DNA of 20,657 bases from JAFAHS01 sp046728175 (GTDB lineage Bacteria > Desulfobacterota > Binatia > Binatales > Binataceae). Positions 13,414 through 20,657 of this stretch are shown here, one piece after another. Made by a program: the position numbers and the translations under genes. Position 1 is the stretch's first letter. Each line of letters begins with the position of its first letter. The notes below the pieces were generated by a model. It saw only the letters and a list, made by a program, of their open reading frames with translations, was not told the DNA's origin and ran no database searches. The stretch lies in NCBI GenBank assembly GCA_046728175.1, contig JBKPEA010000157.1, positions 1 to 20,657 of the forward strand, written 5' to 3'.

Positions 13414-15837
13414 ATGGCGGATAAACCGAAGACGGAGAAGCGCTTCGAACTCGAGGAAGACTTAAGCAAGATCGAGATTCCGGGTGTTCTGCCGGTACTG
13501 CCGCTGCGCGGTATCGTAATTTTCCCCAACCAGATTCATCCGTTCCTGGTCTCGCGCCCCTCGTCGCTCAAGCTCATCGAGGATGTCGGCAAGGCGCAAG
13601 AAGTTATCGCGCTGGCCGCTCAGAAGAACCCGGAAGAGGAAAATCCCGCGCCCGAGGGACTCTACGCGCGCGGCAGCGCGGTGCAAATTCTCAAGATGCT
13701 GCGCTACCCCGACCAGAGCGTGCGCGTCCTGGTGCAGGGGCTGGCGCGAATCGAGCTGAGCAATTTCACGCAGCGTACTCCCTATTTCATCGCGCACGCG
13801 ACCCGGCTGGCGGAGCTGGTGTCGCCCGCAAAAGAGATCGATGCGCTCCAGGCGCATCTGGTGAGCCAATTCTCCAAGTATGTGTCCCTGGTACCGTACC
13901 TGCCCGACGAATTGCAGGCGCGGGTGATGAAGGTGACCGACCCGGGTCGGCTCACCGACATGGTGGCGTCGTACCTCAAGCTCGCAGTCGAGGAGGCGCA
14001 GGACCTGATCGGGACGCTCGACGTGCGCGCGCGGCTTGAAAAGCTGATCGCGATCCTCGGGCGGGAAATCGAACTGCAGGAACTTGGGCACAAGATCCAG
14101 ACCCAGGTACAGACCGAGTTAAACAAAAACCAGCGCGAGTACTACCTGCGCCAGCAGCTCAAGGCGATCCAGAAAGAACTGGGCGAAGGCGACGCGCGTT
14201 CCTCCGAAATCGAGGAACTGGAGAAGAAGATCGAGGAGGCCAAGATGCCTCCCGAGGCGCAGAAGGCGGCCGACAAGGAACTCGATCGTCTGAAGATGAT
14301 TCCCCCCGAATCGGCAGAGCACACGGTAGTTCGCACCTATCTCGACTGGCTGGTGGGGGTGCCCTGGAGCGTCTCGACCGAAGACAACCTCGACATCAGC
14401 AACGCGCGCAAAGTCCTCGATGAAGACCACTATGATCTGAACAAGATCAAAGAGCGCATTCTTGAGTTCCTGGCGGTCCGCAAGCTCAAGAAGGACAGCA
14501 AGGGACCGATTTTGTGCTTCGTGGGCCCCCCGGGAACCGGCAAGACCTCGCTCGGTCGCTCGATCGCACGGGCGCTCGGGCGCAAGTTCGTGCGCTTGTC
14601 GCTCGGCGGGATCCGGGACGAAGCGGAAATTCGCGGTCATCGCCGGACCTATATCGGTTCGCTGCCCGGGCGCATCATCCAGGGCTTGCGCAACGCCGGA
14701 TCAAACAACCCGCTGTTCATTCTCGACGAGGTGGACAAGCTCGGAATGGACTTCCGCGGCGATCCTGCCTCAGCGCTTCTGGAGGTGCTCGATCCCGAAC
14801 AAAACAGCACCTTTCAGGACCACTATCTCGATGTCCCCTTTGATCTGTCCAGGGTCCTGTTCCTGACCACCGCGAATATCCTGGATCCGATTCCACCAGC
14901 TCTGCGCGACCGCATGGAAGTGCTGGAGTTGCCCGGCTACACCGAAGAAGAAAAGCTGCAGATCGTGGAACGGCATCTGATTCCCAAGCAGAAGCTCGAA
15001 AACGGTCTCGGCGACACCAACATCGAATTCACCCTTGAAGCGGCTGCCGAGATAATCCGCAGTTACACGCGTGAGGCGGGGCTGCGCAATCTGGAACGTG
15101 AGATCGCCCGCGTATTTCGCAAGGTGGCGCGCGCGATGACCGAAGGCGAGCAGGTCCCCGAGAGAATCGTGGCCGCCGACATCGCAAAGTATCTTGGTCC
15201 GCCCAAGTTTTTCTCGGAAGTCGCCGAACGCACCAACGAACCCGGGATCGCGACCGGCCTGGTGTGGACGCCGAACGGCGGCGACATCCTGTTTATCGAG
15301 AGCACCCGGATGGCGGGGACCAAACAGCTTACGCTGACCGGTTCGCTCGGTGACGTGATGAAGGAATCGGCGCAGGCGGCGCTGTCCTACGTGCGATCGC
15401 ATGCCGAAACGCTTGGCGTTCCGACCGACTTCTTCGAGAAATCCGACATTCACGTGCACGTTCCGGCCGGTGGTATTCCCAAGGACGGTCCGTCAGGTGG
15501 TGTTACGCTCGCCGCGTCGATCGCTTCGCTGCTCAGCGGACGCCCGGTGCGTTCGGATATCGCGATGACCGGTGAGATCACGCTGCGCGGCAAGGTTCTG
15601 CCGGTAGGCGGAATCAAGGAGAAAGTCCTGGCCGCGCGTCGCGCCGGGATCAAGACGATAATCCTGCCCAAGCGCAACGAGCGCGACCTGGAAGACATTC
15701 CGGCCGAGGTGCGCGCCGAACTCACATTCAAATTCGTGGAGACCGTGGACGAGATGCTCAACCTCGCGCTGCGCAACGGCACCTCAGAGCTCGCCGCGCC
15801 CGCAGCAGTACCGCCCGAGCGCACCGTACTCAACTAG
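13414..15837 (+). CDS. lon: ATP-dependent Lon protease (LonA type)
   Basis: Lon degrades misfolded and short-lived regulatory proteins in the cytoplasm as an ATP-driven hexamer. The 807-residue protein has the N-terminal LON substrate-binding domain (from VLPVLPLRGIVIFPNQIHPF, about 27-225) and a long coiled helical linker (KNQREYYLRQQLKAIQKELG). The AAA+ module has Walker A GPPGTGKTS (371-379) and Walker B FILDEVDK with D438/E439. The C-terminal serine protease domain has Ser694 in KDGPSGG and Lys737 in GGIKEKVLAA. That 43-residue spacing equals the E. coli Ser679-Lys722 dyad. Length is normal for LonA with no membrane segment. It has its own transcription unit, divergent from the DUF2203 gene. 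Confidence 0.98.
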   Translation: MADKPKTEKRFELEEDLSKIEIPGVLPVLPLRGIVIFPNQIHPFLVSRPSSLKLIEDVGKAQEVIALAAQKNPEEENPAPEGLYARGSAVQILKMLRYPDQSVRVLVQGLARIELSNFTQRTPYFIAHATRLAELVSPAKEIDALQAHLVSQFSKYVSLVPYLPDELQARVMKVTDPGRLTDMVASYLKLAVEEAQDLIGTLDVRARLEKLIAILGREIELQELGHKIQTQVQTELNKNQREYYLRQQLKAIQKELGEGDARSSEIEELEKKIEEAKMPPEAQKAADKELDRLKMIPPESAEHTVVRTYLDWLVGVPWSVSTEDNLDISNARKVLDEDHYDLNKIKERILEFLAVRKLKKDSKGPILCFVGPPGTGKTSLGRSIARALGRKFVRLSLGGIRDEAEIRGHRRTYIGSLPGRIIQGLRNAGSNNPLFILDEVDKLGMDFRGDPASALLEVLDPEQNSTFQDHYLDVPFDLSRVLFLTTANILDPIPPALRDRMEVLELPGYTEEEKLQIVERHLIPKQKLENGLGDTNIEFTLEAAAEIIRSYTREAGLRNLEREIARVFRKVARAMTEGEQVPERIVAADIAKYLGPPKFFSEVAERTNEPGIATGLVWTPNGGDILFIESTRMAGTKQLTLTGSLGDVMKESAQAALSYVRSHAETLGVPTDFFEKSDIHVHVPAGGIPKDGPSGGVTLAASIASLLSGRPVRSDIAMTGEITLRGKVLPVGGIKEKVLAARRAGIKTIILPKRNERDLEDIPAEVRAELTFKFVETVDEMLNLALRNGTSELAAPAAVPPERTVLN

Positions 15838-15901
15838 CACGCCCGCGACGCCCAGCCTTTCTTCTGGTACGCCAGGAGGTCTGGATTGATCTTCTTGGTC
15901 G

Positions 15902-15924
15902 CTTTGTGCCTTTGTGGTTGAGAA
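15902..15924 (+). repeat. Short intergenic sequence CTTTGTGCCTTTGTGG
   Basis: An imperfect tandem of CTTTGTG lies between lon and the enoyl-CoA hydratase gene. I recall similar CTTTGTGYCTTTGTGG strings between genes in other bacterial genomes, but cannot confirm a copy elsewhere in this window. Confidence 0.25.
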
Positions 15925-15955
15925 GCTCGGAGCGCTGCAACTTCGGAGAATGATT

Positions 15956-16708
15956 ATGCCCGGACTAGTACTCCGCGATGACAAGGACGGATTGACGACG
16001 TTGACGCTGAACCGTCCAGACAAGCTCAACGCCCTGAACGTGGAGATGTTCGTCGAGCTGCGTGGTCATATCGATCAGATCGCGGAGCAGACCGAGCGCG
16101 TGGGACTGGTCGTCGTGCGCGGTGCGGGAAAGGGCTTTTCTGCGGGGAACGATCTCGCTGGCATCGCCGCGGGCCAGCGCCCGCCCAAGGTGAATTATCA
16201 ATCCGAGACCGTGGAGCGGCTCGCGACGCTTCCACAGCCGGTGATTTCGGCGGTCCACGGCGTTTGTTACACCGGGGCGCTGGAGTTGGCGCTGGCCGGT
16301 GATCTCATCTTCGCCGCAGAATCTGCCCGGTTCGCGGATACGCATGCACGGTGGGCGCTGACTCCCATCTGGGGGATGAGCCAGCGGCTGCCGCGGCGCA
16401 TCGGCACCTACAAAGCGCGCGAGATGATGTTCACCTGCCGCCCTTACACCGGAGCGGAAGCGCTCGCGATGGGACTTGCAAACATGTGCGTTCCCGACGC
16501 TGTGTTCGAGTCGGAGTTGCACTCTCTGGCCGCGACCATTCTGGCTAATTCGTGGTTCAGCCATCGCGGAAACAAGCACTTGCTACTCGAGACCGACGGT
16601 ATGCCGCTAGAGGCCGGTCTCGCGCATGAGGTTTACCGTCACCCCGGGGTCGGTCCCGACATGCAGGAGCGGATAGCCGCGTTCACCAACAAGAGTCGGC
16701 GCGCATGA
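15956..16708 (+). CDS. Enoyl-CoA hydratase/isomerase (crotonase) family protein
   Basis: The 250-residue crotonase-fold protein has LTLNRPDKLNALNVEMFVEL and the first oxyanion-hole loop GAGKGFSAGNDL. HGVCYTGALELALAGDLIFA is the second oxyanion-hole helix. FADTHARWALTPIWGMSQRL is the segment equivalent to FxxPExxxGxxPGxGGTQRL. In that alignment the first catalytic Glu of hydratases (Glu144 in rat) falls on His, so classical hydration is doubtful. An isomerase, hydrolase or other crotonase reaction is possible. The ATG at 15956 has GGAG seven bases upstream, so it is preferred to ATG 15950 and GTG 15914. It is followed 28 bases later by glgA, with no obvious pathway link. Confidence 0.88.
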   Translation: MPGLVLRDDKDGLTTLTLNRPDKLNALNVEMFVELRGHIDQIAEQTERVGLVVVRGAGKGFSAGNDLAGIAAGQRPPKVNYQSETVERLATLPQPVISAVHGVCYTGALELALAGDLIFAAESARFADTHARWALTPIWGMSQRLPRRIGTYKAREMMFTCRPYTGAEALAMGLANMCVPDAVFESELHSLAATILANSWFSHRGNKHLLLETDGMPLEAGLAHEVYRHPGVGPDMQERIAAFTNKSRRA

Positions 16709-16736
16709 ATGGACACCCGCGGATCCGCGCGAGTCG

Positions 16737-18197
16737 ATGAAGATTGCGATCGTAGCCGCCGAGATCTCACCCTGGGCCAAGGTCGGAGGTCTCGCCGATG
16801 TGATCGGTGCTTTGCCTGTCGCCTTGAGACGCGCGGGCGCCGAGCCCGCGGTCATCCTGCCCGGATATTCCTCCATCCTGACCAGCCTTTCCGCAAAGCA
16901 GGTCGGTACACTGATGACGGTACACATCGGCGTCGACCCGCATCATTTTCGCGTGCTGCAAACCCGAGACGCCGAAGGTATCCCGCTCTACCTGATCGAC
17001 CATCCCGGGTTTTTCGCCCGTGAGGGAGTCTACGGCGAGCGCGGCACCGACTATCCGGACAACCTGCGCCGCTTCATCTTCTTCGGCAAGGCGGCCGCCG
17101 CGACGATTGCGGAACTGGTTCGTCCCGACGTGGTCCACGCGCACGATTGGCATGCGGCAGTTGCCCCGATCGTGCTTCGCGCCGACCCCGATCTTCATCA
17201 GCTAACGCGAGGTGCGATCGTCGCGTACACACTCCACAACCTCGCGTTTCAGGGTATCTACGATCTCGGGGACTTCCCGCTGCTCGGCATCGACTGGTCG
17301 TACTTCACGACCGAGTATCTGGAGTTCTATGGCCGCATGAACCTGATGAAGGGCGCGACGATGCTGGCCGACGGAGTGTCCACCGTTAGCCCTACCTATG
17401 CGCACGAGGTCGCGTCGGATCCTGAACGCGGCTTTGGGCTCGAAGGTGTACTGCGGCACAAGGGCGATCGGTTTGTCGGAATTCTGAATGGCGCCGACTA
17501 TCGCGAATGGGATCCGCAAGGCGACAGCCTGATCGCGGCGAAGTATGGTCCGAAGCACCTTTCCGGCAAGCGGCTTTGCAATCGTGACCTGCGCAGTTCG
17601 GTGCGGTTGGCCGAACGTGCCTGTCCGCTGGTTGGAATGGTCACCCGCATGACTGCGCAGAAAGGCTGCGACCTTCTGCGCGATGCGCTCGAGGGCCTCA
17701 TGGCGCTCGACCTGCAGCTGGTCATGCTGGCCAGCGGCGATCCGGTCCTGGAGCAATTCTTTCGCGCGGCCGAAAAGCGCTACCCGGAAAACCTGCGGGT
17801 GCTGACCAGATTCGACAACGCCGCTGCTCATCGAATCCAGGCAGGCTCCGATGCTTTGCTCATGCCGTCGCGCTTCGAGCCATGCGGACTTACCCAGATG
17901 TACGCGCTCAGGTACGGCACGGCGCCGATCGTGCGCGCCACCGGCGGACTGCATGACACCGTCGTGGAGTTCGATCGCAGCGCGGGCACGGGAAACGGCT
18001 TTGTCTTCGAGGATTACACGACCCAGGCACTGATCGGAGCGGTGCAAAGAATGAAGGCGGCGTTCGCCGACTCCCTTGCGTGGCGGCGCCTGGTACAGAA
18101 TTGCTTCGCGGCGGACTTTTCCTGGGACCGAGCGGCGCGCGACTATCTCACGTGGTTCGAGCGGCTTGCGGGACAGCGCGCCACGCAGGTGGCTTGA
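16737..18197 (+). CDS. glgA: Glycogen synthase (ADP-glucose type, GT5)
   Basis: This enzyme transfers glucose from ADP-glucose to the growing alpha-1,4-glucan. The 486-residue protein begins MKIAIVAAEISPWAKVGGLA, with the K-x-G-G-L donor motif (K15-L19). It has VHAHDWHAAVAP for the active-site His, AYTLHNLAFQGIYDLGDFPL, TVSPTYAHEV, and the retaining-GT C-terminal motif SRFEPCGLTQMYALRYGT with catalytic E381 and nearby C383 (E. coli E377, C379). TGGLHDTVVEFD completes the donor site. Length is normal. No glgB, glgC or glgP is seen nearby. The rnhA gene starts two bases after its stop, so these genes are probably co-transcribed. Confidence 0.97.
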   Translation: MKIAIVAAEISPWAKVGGLADVIGALPVALRRAGAEPAVILPGYSSILTSLSAKQVGTLMTVHIGVDPHHFRVLQTRDAEGIPLYLIDHPGFFAREGVYGERGTDYPDNLRRFIFFGKAAAATIAELVRPDVVHAHDWHAAVAPIVLRADPDLHQLTRGAIVAYTLHNLAFQGIYDLGDFPLLGIDWSYFTTEYLEFYGRMNLMKGATMLADGVSTVSPTYAHEVASDPERGFGLEGVLRHKGDRFVGILNGADYREWDPQGDSLIAAKYGPKHLSGKRLCNRDLRSSVRLAERACPLVGMVTRMTAQKGCDLLRDALEGLMALDLQLVMLASGDPVLEQFFRAAEKRYPENLRVLTRFDNAAAHRIQAGSDALLMPSRFEPCGLTQMYALRYGTAPIVRATGGLHDTVVEFDRSAGTGNGFVFEDYTTQALIGAVQRMKAAFADSLAWRRLVQNCFAADFSWDRAARDYLTWFERLAGQRATQVA

Positions 18198-18199
18198 GT

Positions 18200-18616
18200 A
18201 TGAAAGTACCGCCCGGGTTTGATTTTCTGGTCTACGCTGACGGCTCATGTATCGGCAACCCGGGTCCCGGCGGATGGGGGGTCATAGTGGTGCGGCCGGA
18301 CGGATCGGAAAGCGAACATCACGGCGCCAATCCCGCCACGACCAACAACCAGATGGAAATCACGGCCGCCGTGGAGGGGTTGCGTCAAACCGCCCCGGCC
18401 AGTCGGGTCCTGCTTCGCAGCGACAGCCAATATGTCATCAAGACCATGACTCTCAATTGGAAACGGCGAAAGAACCATGAACTGTGGGCGGCGCTCGACG
18501 CGGAGGCGGCGCGGCGCGAGGTCACTTTCGAGTGGGTCAAGGGCCACGATTCGGACCCGCTCAATGAGCGCGCGGATCGGCTGGCGAACCTCGGGTCACG
18601 TGGAGGCGCGGCTTGA
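18200..18616 (+). CDS. rnhA: Ribonuclease HI
   Basis: RNase HI cuts the RNA strand of RNA-DNA hybrids (R-loops, primers) using two metal ions. The 138-residue protein has the full DEDD set: D14 in YADGSCIGNPGPGGWG, E53 in TNNQMEITAA, D75 in LRSDSQYVI and D126 in NERADRLA, plus the mobile His H116 in VKGHD. The basic handle WKRRKNHELW is present. An open frame extends upstream into glgA, but the ATG at 18200, two bases after the glgA stop, gives the normal length. The final codons overlap the next gene (TTGA). Confidence 0.96.
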   Translation: MKVPPGFDFLVYADGSCIGNPGPGGWGVIVVRPDGSESEHHGANPATTNNQMEITAAVEGLRQTAPASRVLLRSDSQYVIKTMTLNWKRRKNHELWAALDAEAARREVTFEWVKGHDSDPLNERADRLANLGSRGGAA

Positions 18617-19236
18617 GACTGCGTGCGGTGCTATTCGACCTGGATGGGGTCTTGGTGGAAAGCCGAGCGGTGTGGGTTGAGGTGATGCGTGCGATCGCGC
18701 GCAAGTTCGGCTATCCGGAGATCACTGCGGAGCAGATGGAGCGCGCGTGGGGACAGGGGATCGCCGAAGATGTGCGGATGTTCTATCCGGGATTTACGGC
18801 CCAAGAACTGGAGGGCGAGTACAATTCGATGTTCCGACAGTATGTCCAGCATCTGAAGGTCGAGCCTGAGGGTCTTCCCGCACTTGAGGAGCTGCGCGCC
18901 AAGGGTATACGGGTGGCCGTCGTCACCAACAGTCCCCGGGAGGTAGCGCACGCGATGCTTGGTGAGGCTCGAGTGGATCCCGATGTGCTGGTTTCCGGCA
19001 ACGATGTATACGAACCGAAACCCGCGCCCGACGGAATTCTCGCAGCCCTCACCCTGCTTGGGCTTACCGCCGCTGAAGCTGTGTTCGTCGGCGACACGAA
19101 GTTTGATCGCGAAGCCGCACGCCGCGCCAGAATCTGCTTCGCGGGCTATCGAACTGACGGCGATGTGCGCATCGAGTCGCTCCGCGAGATTGTGAGGCTG
19201 GTTTCGAGTCCTCCGCCGGTCCAGGGTGAGAAGTAA
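18613..19236 (+). CDS. HAD-superfamily phosphatase (phosphoglycolate phosphatase-like)
   Basis: The 207-residue HAD-IA protein has motif I LFDLDGVLVES with D9 and D11, motif II VAVVTNSPRE, the Lys of motif III in YEPKPAPDGI, and motif IV AVFVGDTKFDREAARRA. A four-helix cap lies between about residues 17 and 85. All catalytic residues are intact, unlike in the HAD protein at 11591. It could be a phosphoglycolate phosphatase or another small phosphatase, and the substrate cannot be read from the sequence. The start is TTG at 18613, overlapping the rnhA stop as TTGA, with GGAGG seven bases upstream. That fits translational coupling. Confidence 0.88.
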   Translation: MRLRAVLFDLDGVLVESRAVWVEVMRAIARKFGYPEITAEQMERAWGQGIAEDVRMFYPGFTAQELEGEYNSMFRQYVQHLKVEPEGLPALEELRAKGIRVAVVTNSPREVAHAMLGEARVDPDVLVSGNDVYEPKPAPDGILAALTLLGLTAAEAVFVGDTKFDREAARRARICFAGYRTDGDVRIESLREIVRLVSSPPPVQGEK

Positions 19237-19282
19237 GCGACCCTCAGCGAAAATTCTCAGACCGCGACCGCGAACGGAACTT

Positions 19283-19330
19283 AAGCGTGCTCTCCTCTAA
19301 AGCCTCTCAGGTGAAGAGAGAGGAGCGCTT
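19283..19330. terminator. Imperfect long hairpin between convergent genes
   Basis: AAGCG-TG-CTC (19283-19292) pairs with GAG-CGCTT near 19324-19330, and CTCT near 19295-19298 pairs with AGAG near 19315-19318, leaving a loop of about 16 bases. It lies between the HAD phosphatase (plus) and the methyltransferase-like gene (minus) and overlaps the latter's stop. The position suits a shared bidirectional terminator, but there is no clear T-run. Confidence 0.35.
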
Positions 19331-20132
19331 ACCAGATGCTCGGTATCAGCGCGTCGGTGGTGCGGCAATATTCCTCGAACTCCTCACCAAATCGCGCGCG
19401 CAGGACTCTCTCGTCGGCGCGGATCTGGCTGCGGGCGATTGCGCCGCCGATGATCAAGGTCAGAACCGTTACGATGGGCGCGCCATACACCAGAGGCCAC
19501 GCCACCAGCACCAGCATAATCCCGGCGTACACTGGGTGGCGGATGTATCTAAAGAAGCCGGTCTTGACCAGAACCATGCGCTCGCGCCCGCTGCGGTCTG
19601 AGGAAAAAAAGTGAAGTTGAATTCGCGAACCGAGCGCGAGCCACAGGCCCACCAGGGCAAGCAGCAGTCCGAGTGCGCTGAGCCATGCCGGGCCCTCTCC
19701 ACCCCAAATATAGGTGCGCTCAAAGGGCGCGGCCGCAAACAGAATCAGCACCGGCAACTCGTTTAGTACTCGTTCGCTCAGCCCCTGGGCCGCGGGCCTG
19801 GCTTCGGAATCCTCGCCCACCAGCAGGTCGGCAAACCGAAAGCCGATGTACGCGAGCAGGTAAGCGGCGAGATAGCGATGCTCGGCGAAGTAGGCAGTGA
19901 TCCCCATCCCGAGCGAGACGGCGCCGATTACCGCGGTAACGAAGACGACCTGCTCGACGAGCCGAACCGTGAGGTCGCGGCTCACCAGTTTGGCTTCGAC
20001 GGGCGCAGCTGCGGTGTCGAGCTTCGTCAGCGATTCGTCGAGAGCGCCGGTCGCGCGCGCAGAGGCGTTTTGCGACTCTGCCGCAGACCGGTCCGGATCC
20101 ATGCAGTGAGATGGTTGCAGATCGGTTCCCAT
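19329..20132 (-). CDS. Isoprenylcysteine carboxyl methyltransferase (ICMT)-like membrane protein
   Basis: This is a membrane protein of about 267 residues. A hydrophilic N-terminal stretch of about 65 residues is followed by hydrophobic spans (VFVTAVIGAVSLGMGITAYF, LAAYLLAYIGF, LPVLILFAAAPF, WLSALGLLLALVGLWLALGS). The catalytic C-terminal core is LVKTGFFRYIRHPVYAGIML, then IARSQIRADERVLRARFGEE and FEEYCRTT. The GPYRYxRHPxY and E-E-xL-x-x-x-FGxxYxxY elements define the ICMT/PEMT-like SAM methyltransferases of bacteria. The substrate is unknown, since bacteria lack prenylated CaaX proteins. The start is uncertain: ATG 20132 has GGAGG 11 bases upstream, while an in-frame TTG at 20138 has the same site at 5 bases. 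Confidence 0.83.
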   Translation of the reverse strand: MGTDLQPSHCMDPDRSAAESQNASARATGALDESLTKLDTAAAPVEAKLVSRDLTVRLVEQVVFVTAVIGAVSLGMGITAYFAEHRYLAAYLLAYIGFRFADLLVGEDSEARPAAQGLSERVLNELPVLILFAAAPFERTYIWGGEGPAWLSALGLLLALVGLWLALGSRIQLHFFSSDRSGRERMVLVKTGFFRYIRHPVYAGIMLVLVAWPLVYGAPIVTVLTLIIGGAIARSQIRADERVLRARFGEEFEEYCRTTDALIPSIW

Positions 20133-20252
20133 GATCAAAGAGACCTCCAATCCGAGCCTAATTTGCTGGCGCTGCACCGCAGTAGGCCTATGGCGGCGAT
20201 TCGCAAAAATAGAGAATTAATGAGAATCCGCATCAGAGGTAATTCGCGGATC

Positions 20253-20288
20253 GCAAACTGCGAAAGTACAAAAAGAGCAGCAGTTTGC
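20253..20288. repeat. Perfect 9-bp inverted repeat upstream of the sigma-54 promoter
   Basis: GCAAACTGC (20253-20261) and GCAGTTTGC (20280-20288) are exact reverse complements separated by 18 bases. The left arm is also inside a small dyad, TCGCA-AAC-TGCGA (20251-20263). The pair lies about 105-140 bases upstream of the predicted sigma-54 start, the usual place for an enhancer-binding-protein site. A stem-loop role is the alternative. Confidence 0.5.
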
Positions 20289-20314
20289 TCAGCTTTCTTA
20301 AAAATCATTAATCT

Positions 20315-20331
20315 TTTGCACAGCCTGCAAA
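20315..20331. promoter_or_regulatory. Dyad TTTGCA-N5-TGCAAA, candidate activator site
   Basis: This is a perfect 6+6 inverted repeat with a 5-base spacer, centred about 70 bases upstream of the predicted sigma-54 start. Its geometry is that of a dimeric regulator or IHF-independent activator half-site pair, but no specific protein can be named. Confidence 0.35.
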
Positions 20332-20365
20332 GGCCTTCGACGTAGCAAAATCCGCAACTATTCAA

Positions 20366-20381
20366 TGGCACGAGGGTTGCT
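20366..20381 (+). promoter_or_regulatory. Sigma-54 (RpoN) -24/-12 promoter
   Basis: TGGCACGAGGGTTGCT matches the consensus TGGCACG-N4-TTGCW at every defined position, with GG and GC exactly ten bases apart. The predicted start is near 20392, about 26 bases before the ATG at 20418, which has its own GGAGG. A match this complete, in an intergenic region and oriented toward a ribosome site, is strong evidence that the small ORFs downstream need sigma-54 and an AAA+ activator. Confidence 0.82.
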
Positions 20382-20417
20382 GTAGAGACCGTCAAGTTTG
20401 ATGGGAGGTTGCTAGAG

Positions 20418-20594
20418 ATGAACGCGACGACCAACGAGGCAAGGTTTGAAGGGTTTGCGGCAGTTGAGAGCCAGGCGGCGTCGACCGATGCAGTTCGGCT
20501 GGCGCAGTATGCATGGCTCAATGAGCTGCCCGGCATGGTGTTCGGATTGATCACGGTGGTGTACATCGTGACCTCTCTGCTCGCACTTGCGTAA
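20418..20594 (+). CDS. Small single-span membrane protein of unknown family
   Basis: This is a 58-residue ORF with GGAGG (20404-20408) nine bases before the ATG. The N-terminal 35 residues are polar and alanine-rich (MNATTNEARFEGFAAVES). The C-terminal 21 residues (38-58, beginning PGMVFGLITVVYIVTSLLA) form one clear membrane span that runs to the end of the protein, giving a tail-anchored look. I do not recognise the family. It lies directly downstream of a near-perfect sigma-54 promoter and is followed 31 bases later by an ORF with an almost identical start. Function is unknown. A stress-related or envelope role is only a guess from the regulation and topology. Confidence 0.75.
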   Translation: MNATTNEARFEGFAAVESQAASTDAVRLAQYAWLNELPGMVFGLITVVYIVTSLLALA

Positions 20595-20625
20595 ACGAAT
20601 CGAAGCATTGATGGAGGAACTTACC

Positions 20626-20657
20626 ATGAACGCGACGACGACCAACCGAGCCAGGAT
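20626..20657 (+). CDS. Start of a second, paralogous small ORF (cut by window edge)
   Basis: An ATG with GGAGG eight bases upstream (20613-20617) opens a frame reading MNATTTNRAR up to the window end. The preceding small protein starts MNATTNEAR. The two openings share their first 14 bases exactly and differ mainly by one inserted ACG codon, so this is a tandem copy. Only ten codons are visible, so length and integrity are unknown. Confidence 0.6.
   Translation, partial: MNATTTNRAR

Noticed and set aside
17202..18248. A 348-codon open frame on the minus strand
   Set aside because: It is antisense to glgA, which has all its catalytic motifs. The frame shows only shadow composition.

Overview
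This window looks like chromosomal DNA from a GC-rich Gram-negative bacterium of the deltaproteobacterial / Desulfobacterota / Binatota kind. That placement is an inference from three things: the haem gene order with a fused cobA-hemD, NtrC-type regulation with a sigma-54 promoter, and the DUF2203/DUF4149 housekeeping neighbours. Nothing in the window fixes the taxon, and there is no rRNA, tRNA, transposase, integrase or CRISPR array.

Region 1 (1-2456) is gene-poor. It opens with the N-terminal receiver domain of an NtrC-like response regulator on the minus strand, cut by the window edge. About 2 kb follow with one convincing intact gene, a 50-residue DUF3309 membrane peptide at 1168-1320. 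There are also two regulatory relics: a decayed histidine kinase ATPase end (minus, about 1765-2108) and a weaker trace of a Fis-type helix-turn-helix (plus, about 655-777).

Region 2 (2457-8811) is a tight tetrapyrrole operon on the plus strand: precorrin-2 dehydrogenase, a CcsA/HemX-type membrane protein, hemA, hemC, a cobA-hemD fusion and hemB. Junctions are short or overlapping up to hemB, which has a 53-bp leader and a possible promoter of its own. The enzymes run from glutamyl-tRNA to uroporphyrinogen III and branch to precorrin-2 and sirohydrochlorin. The HemX-like protein points to a link with cytochrome c maturation. A GNAT acetyltransferase follows (8918-9862).

Region 3 (9923-13272) is a compact six-gene minus-strand cluster. 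In transcription order it encodes a DUF2203 protein, a DUF4149 membrane protein, a HAD hydrolase, a LOG-family protein, a PaaI-type thioesterase and a QueG-like iron-sulfur protein. It diverges from lon.

Region 4 (13414-19236, plus strand) carries lon, an enoyl-CoA hydratase/isomerase-family protein, glycogen synthase glgA, RNase HI and a HAD phosphatase. The last three are packed together. A convergent isoprenylcysteine-methyltransferase-like membrane protein (minus) follows.

Region 5 (20178-20657) is the most unusual part. A near-consensus sigma-54 promoter, with inverted repeats upstream at activator-site distance, precedes a 58-residue single-span membrane protein of unknown family. A second ORF begins 31 bp later with an almost identical start and is cut by the window edge. 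This looks like a sigma-54-controlled tandem family of small membrane proteins.
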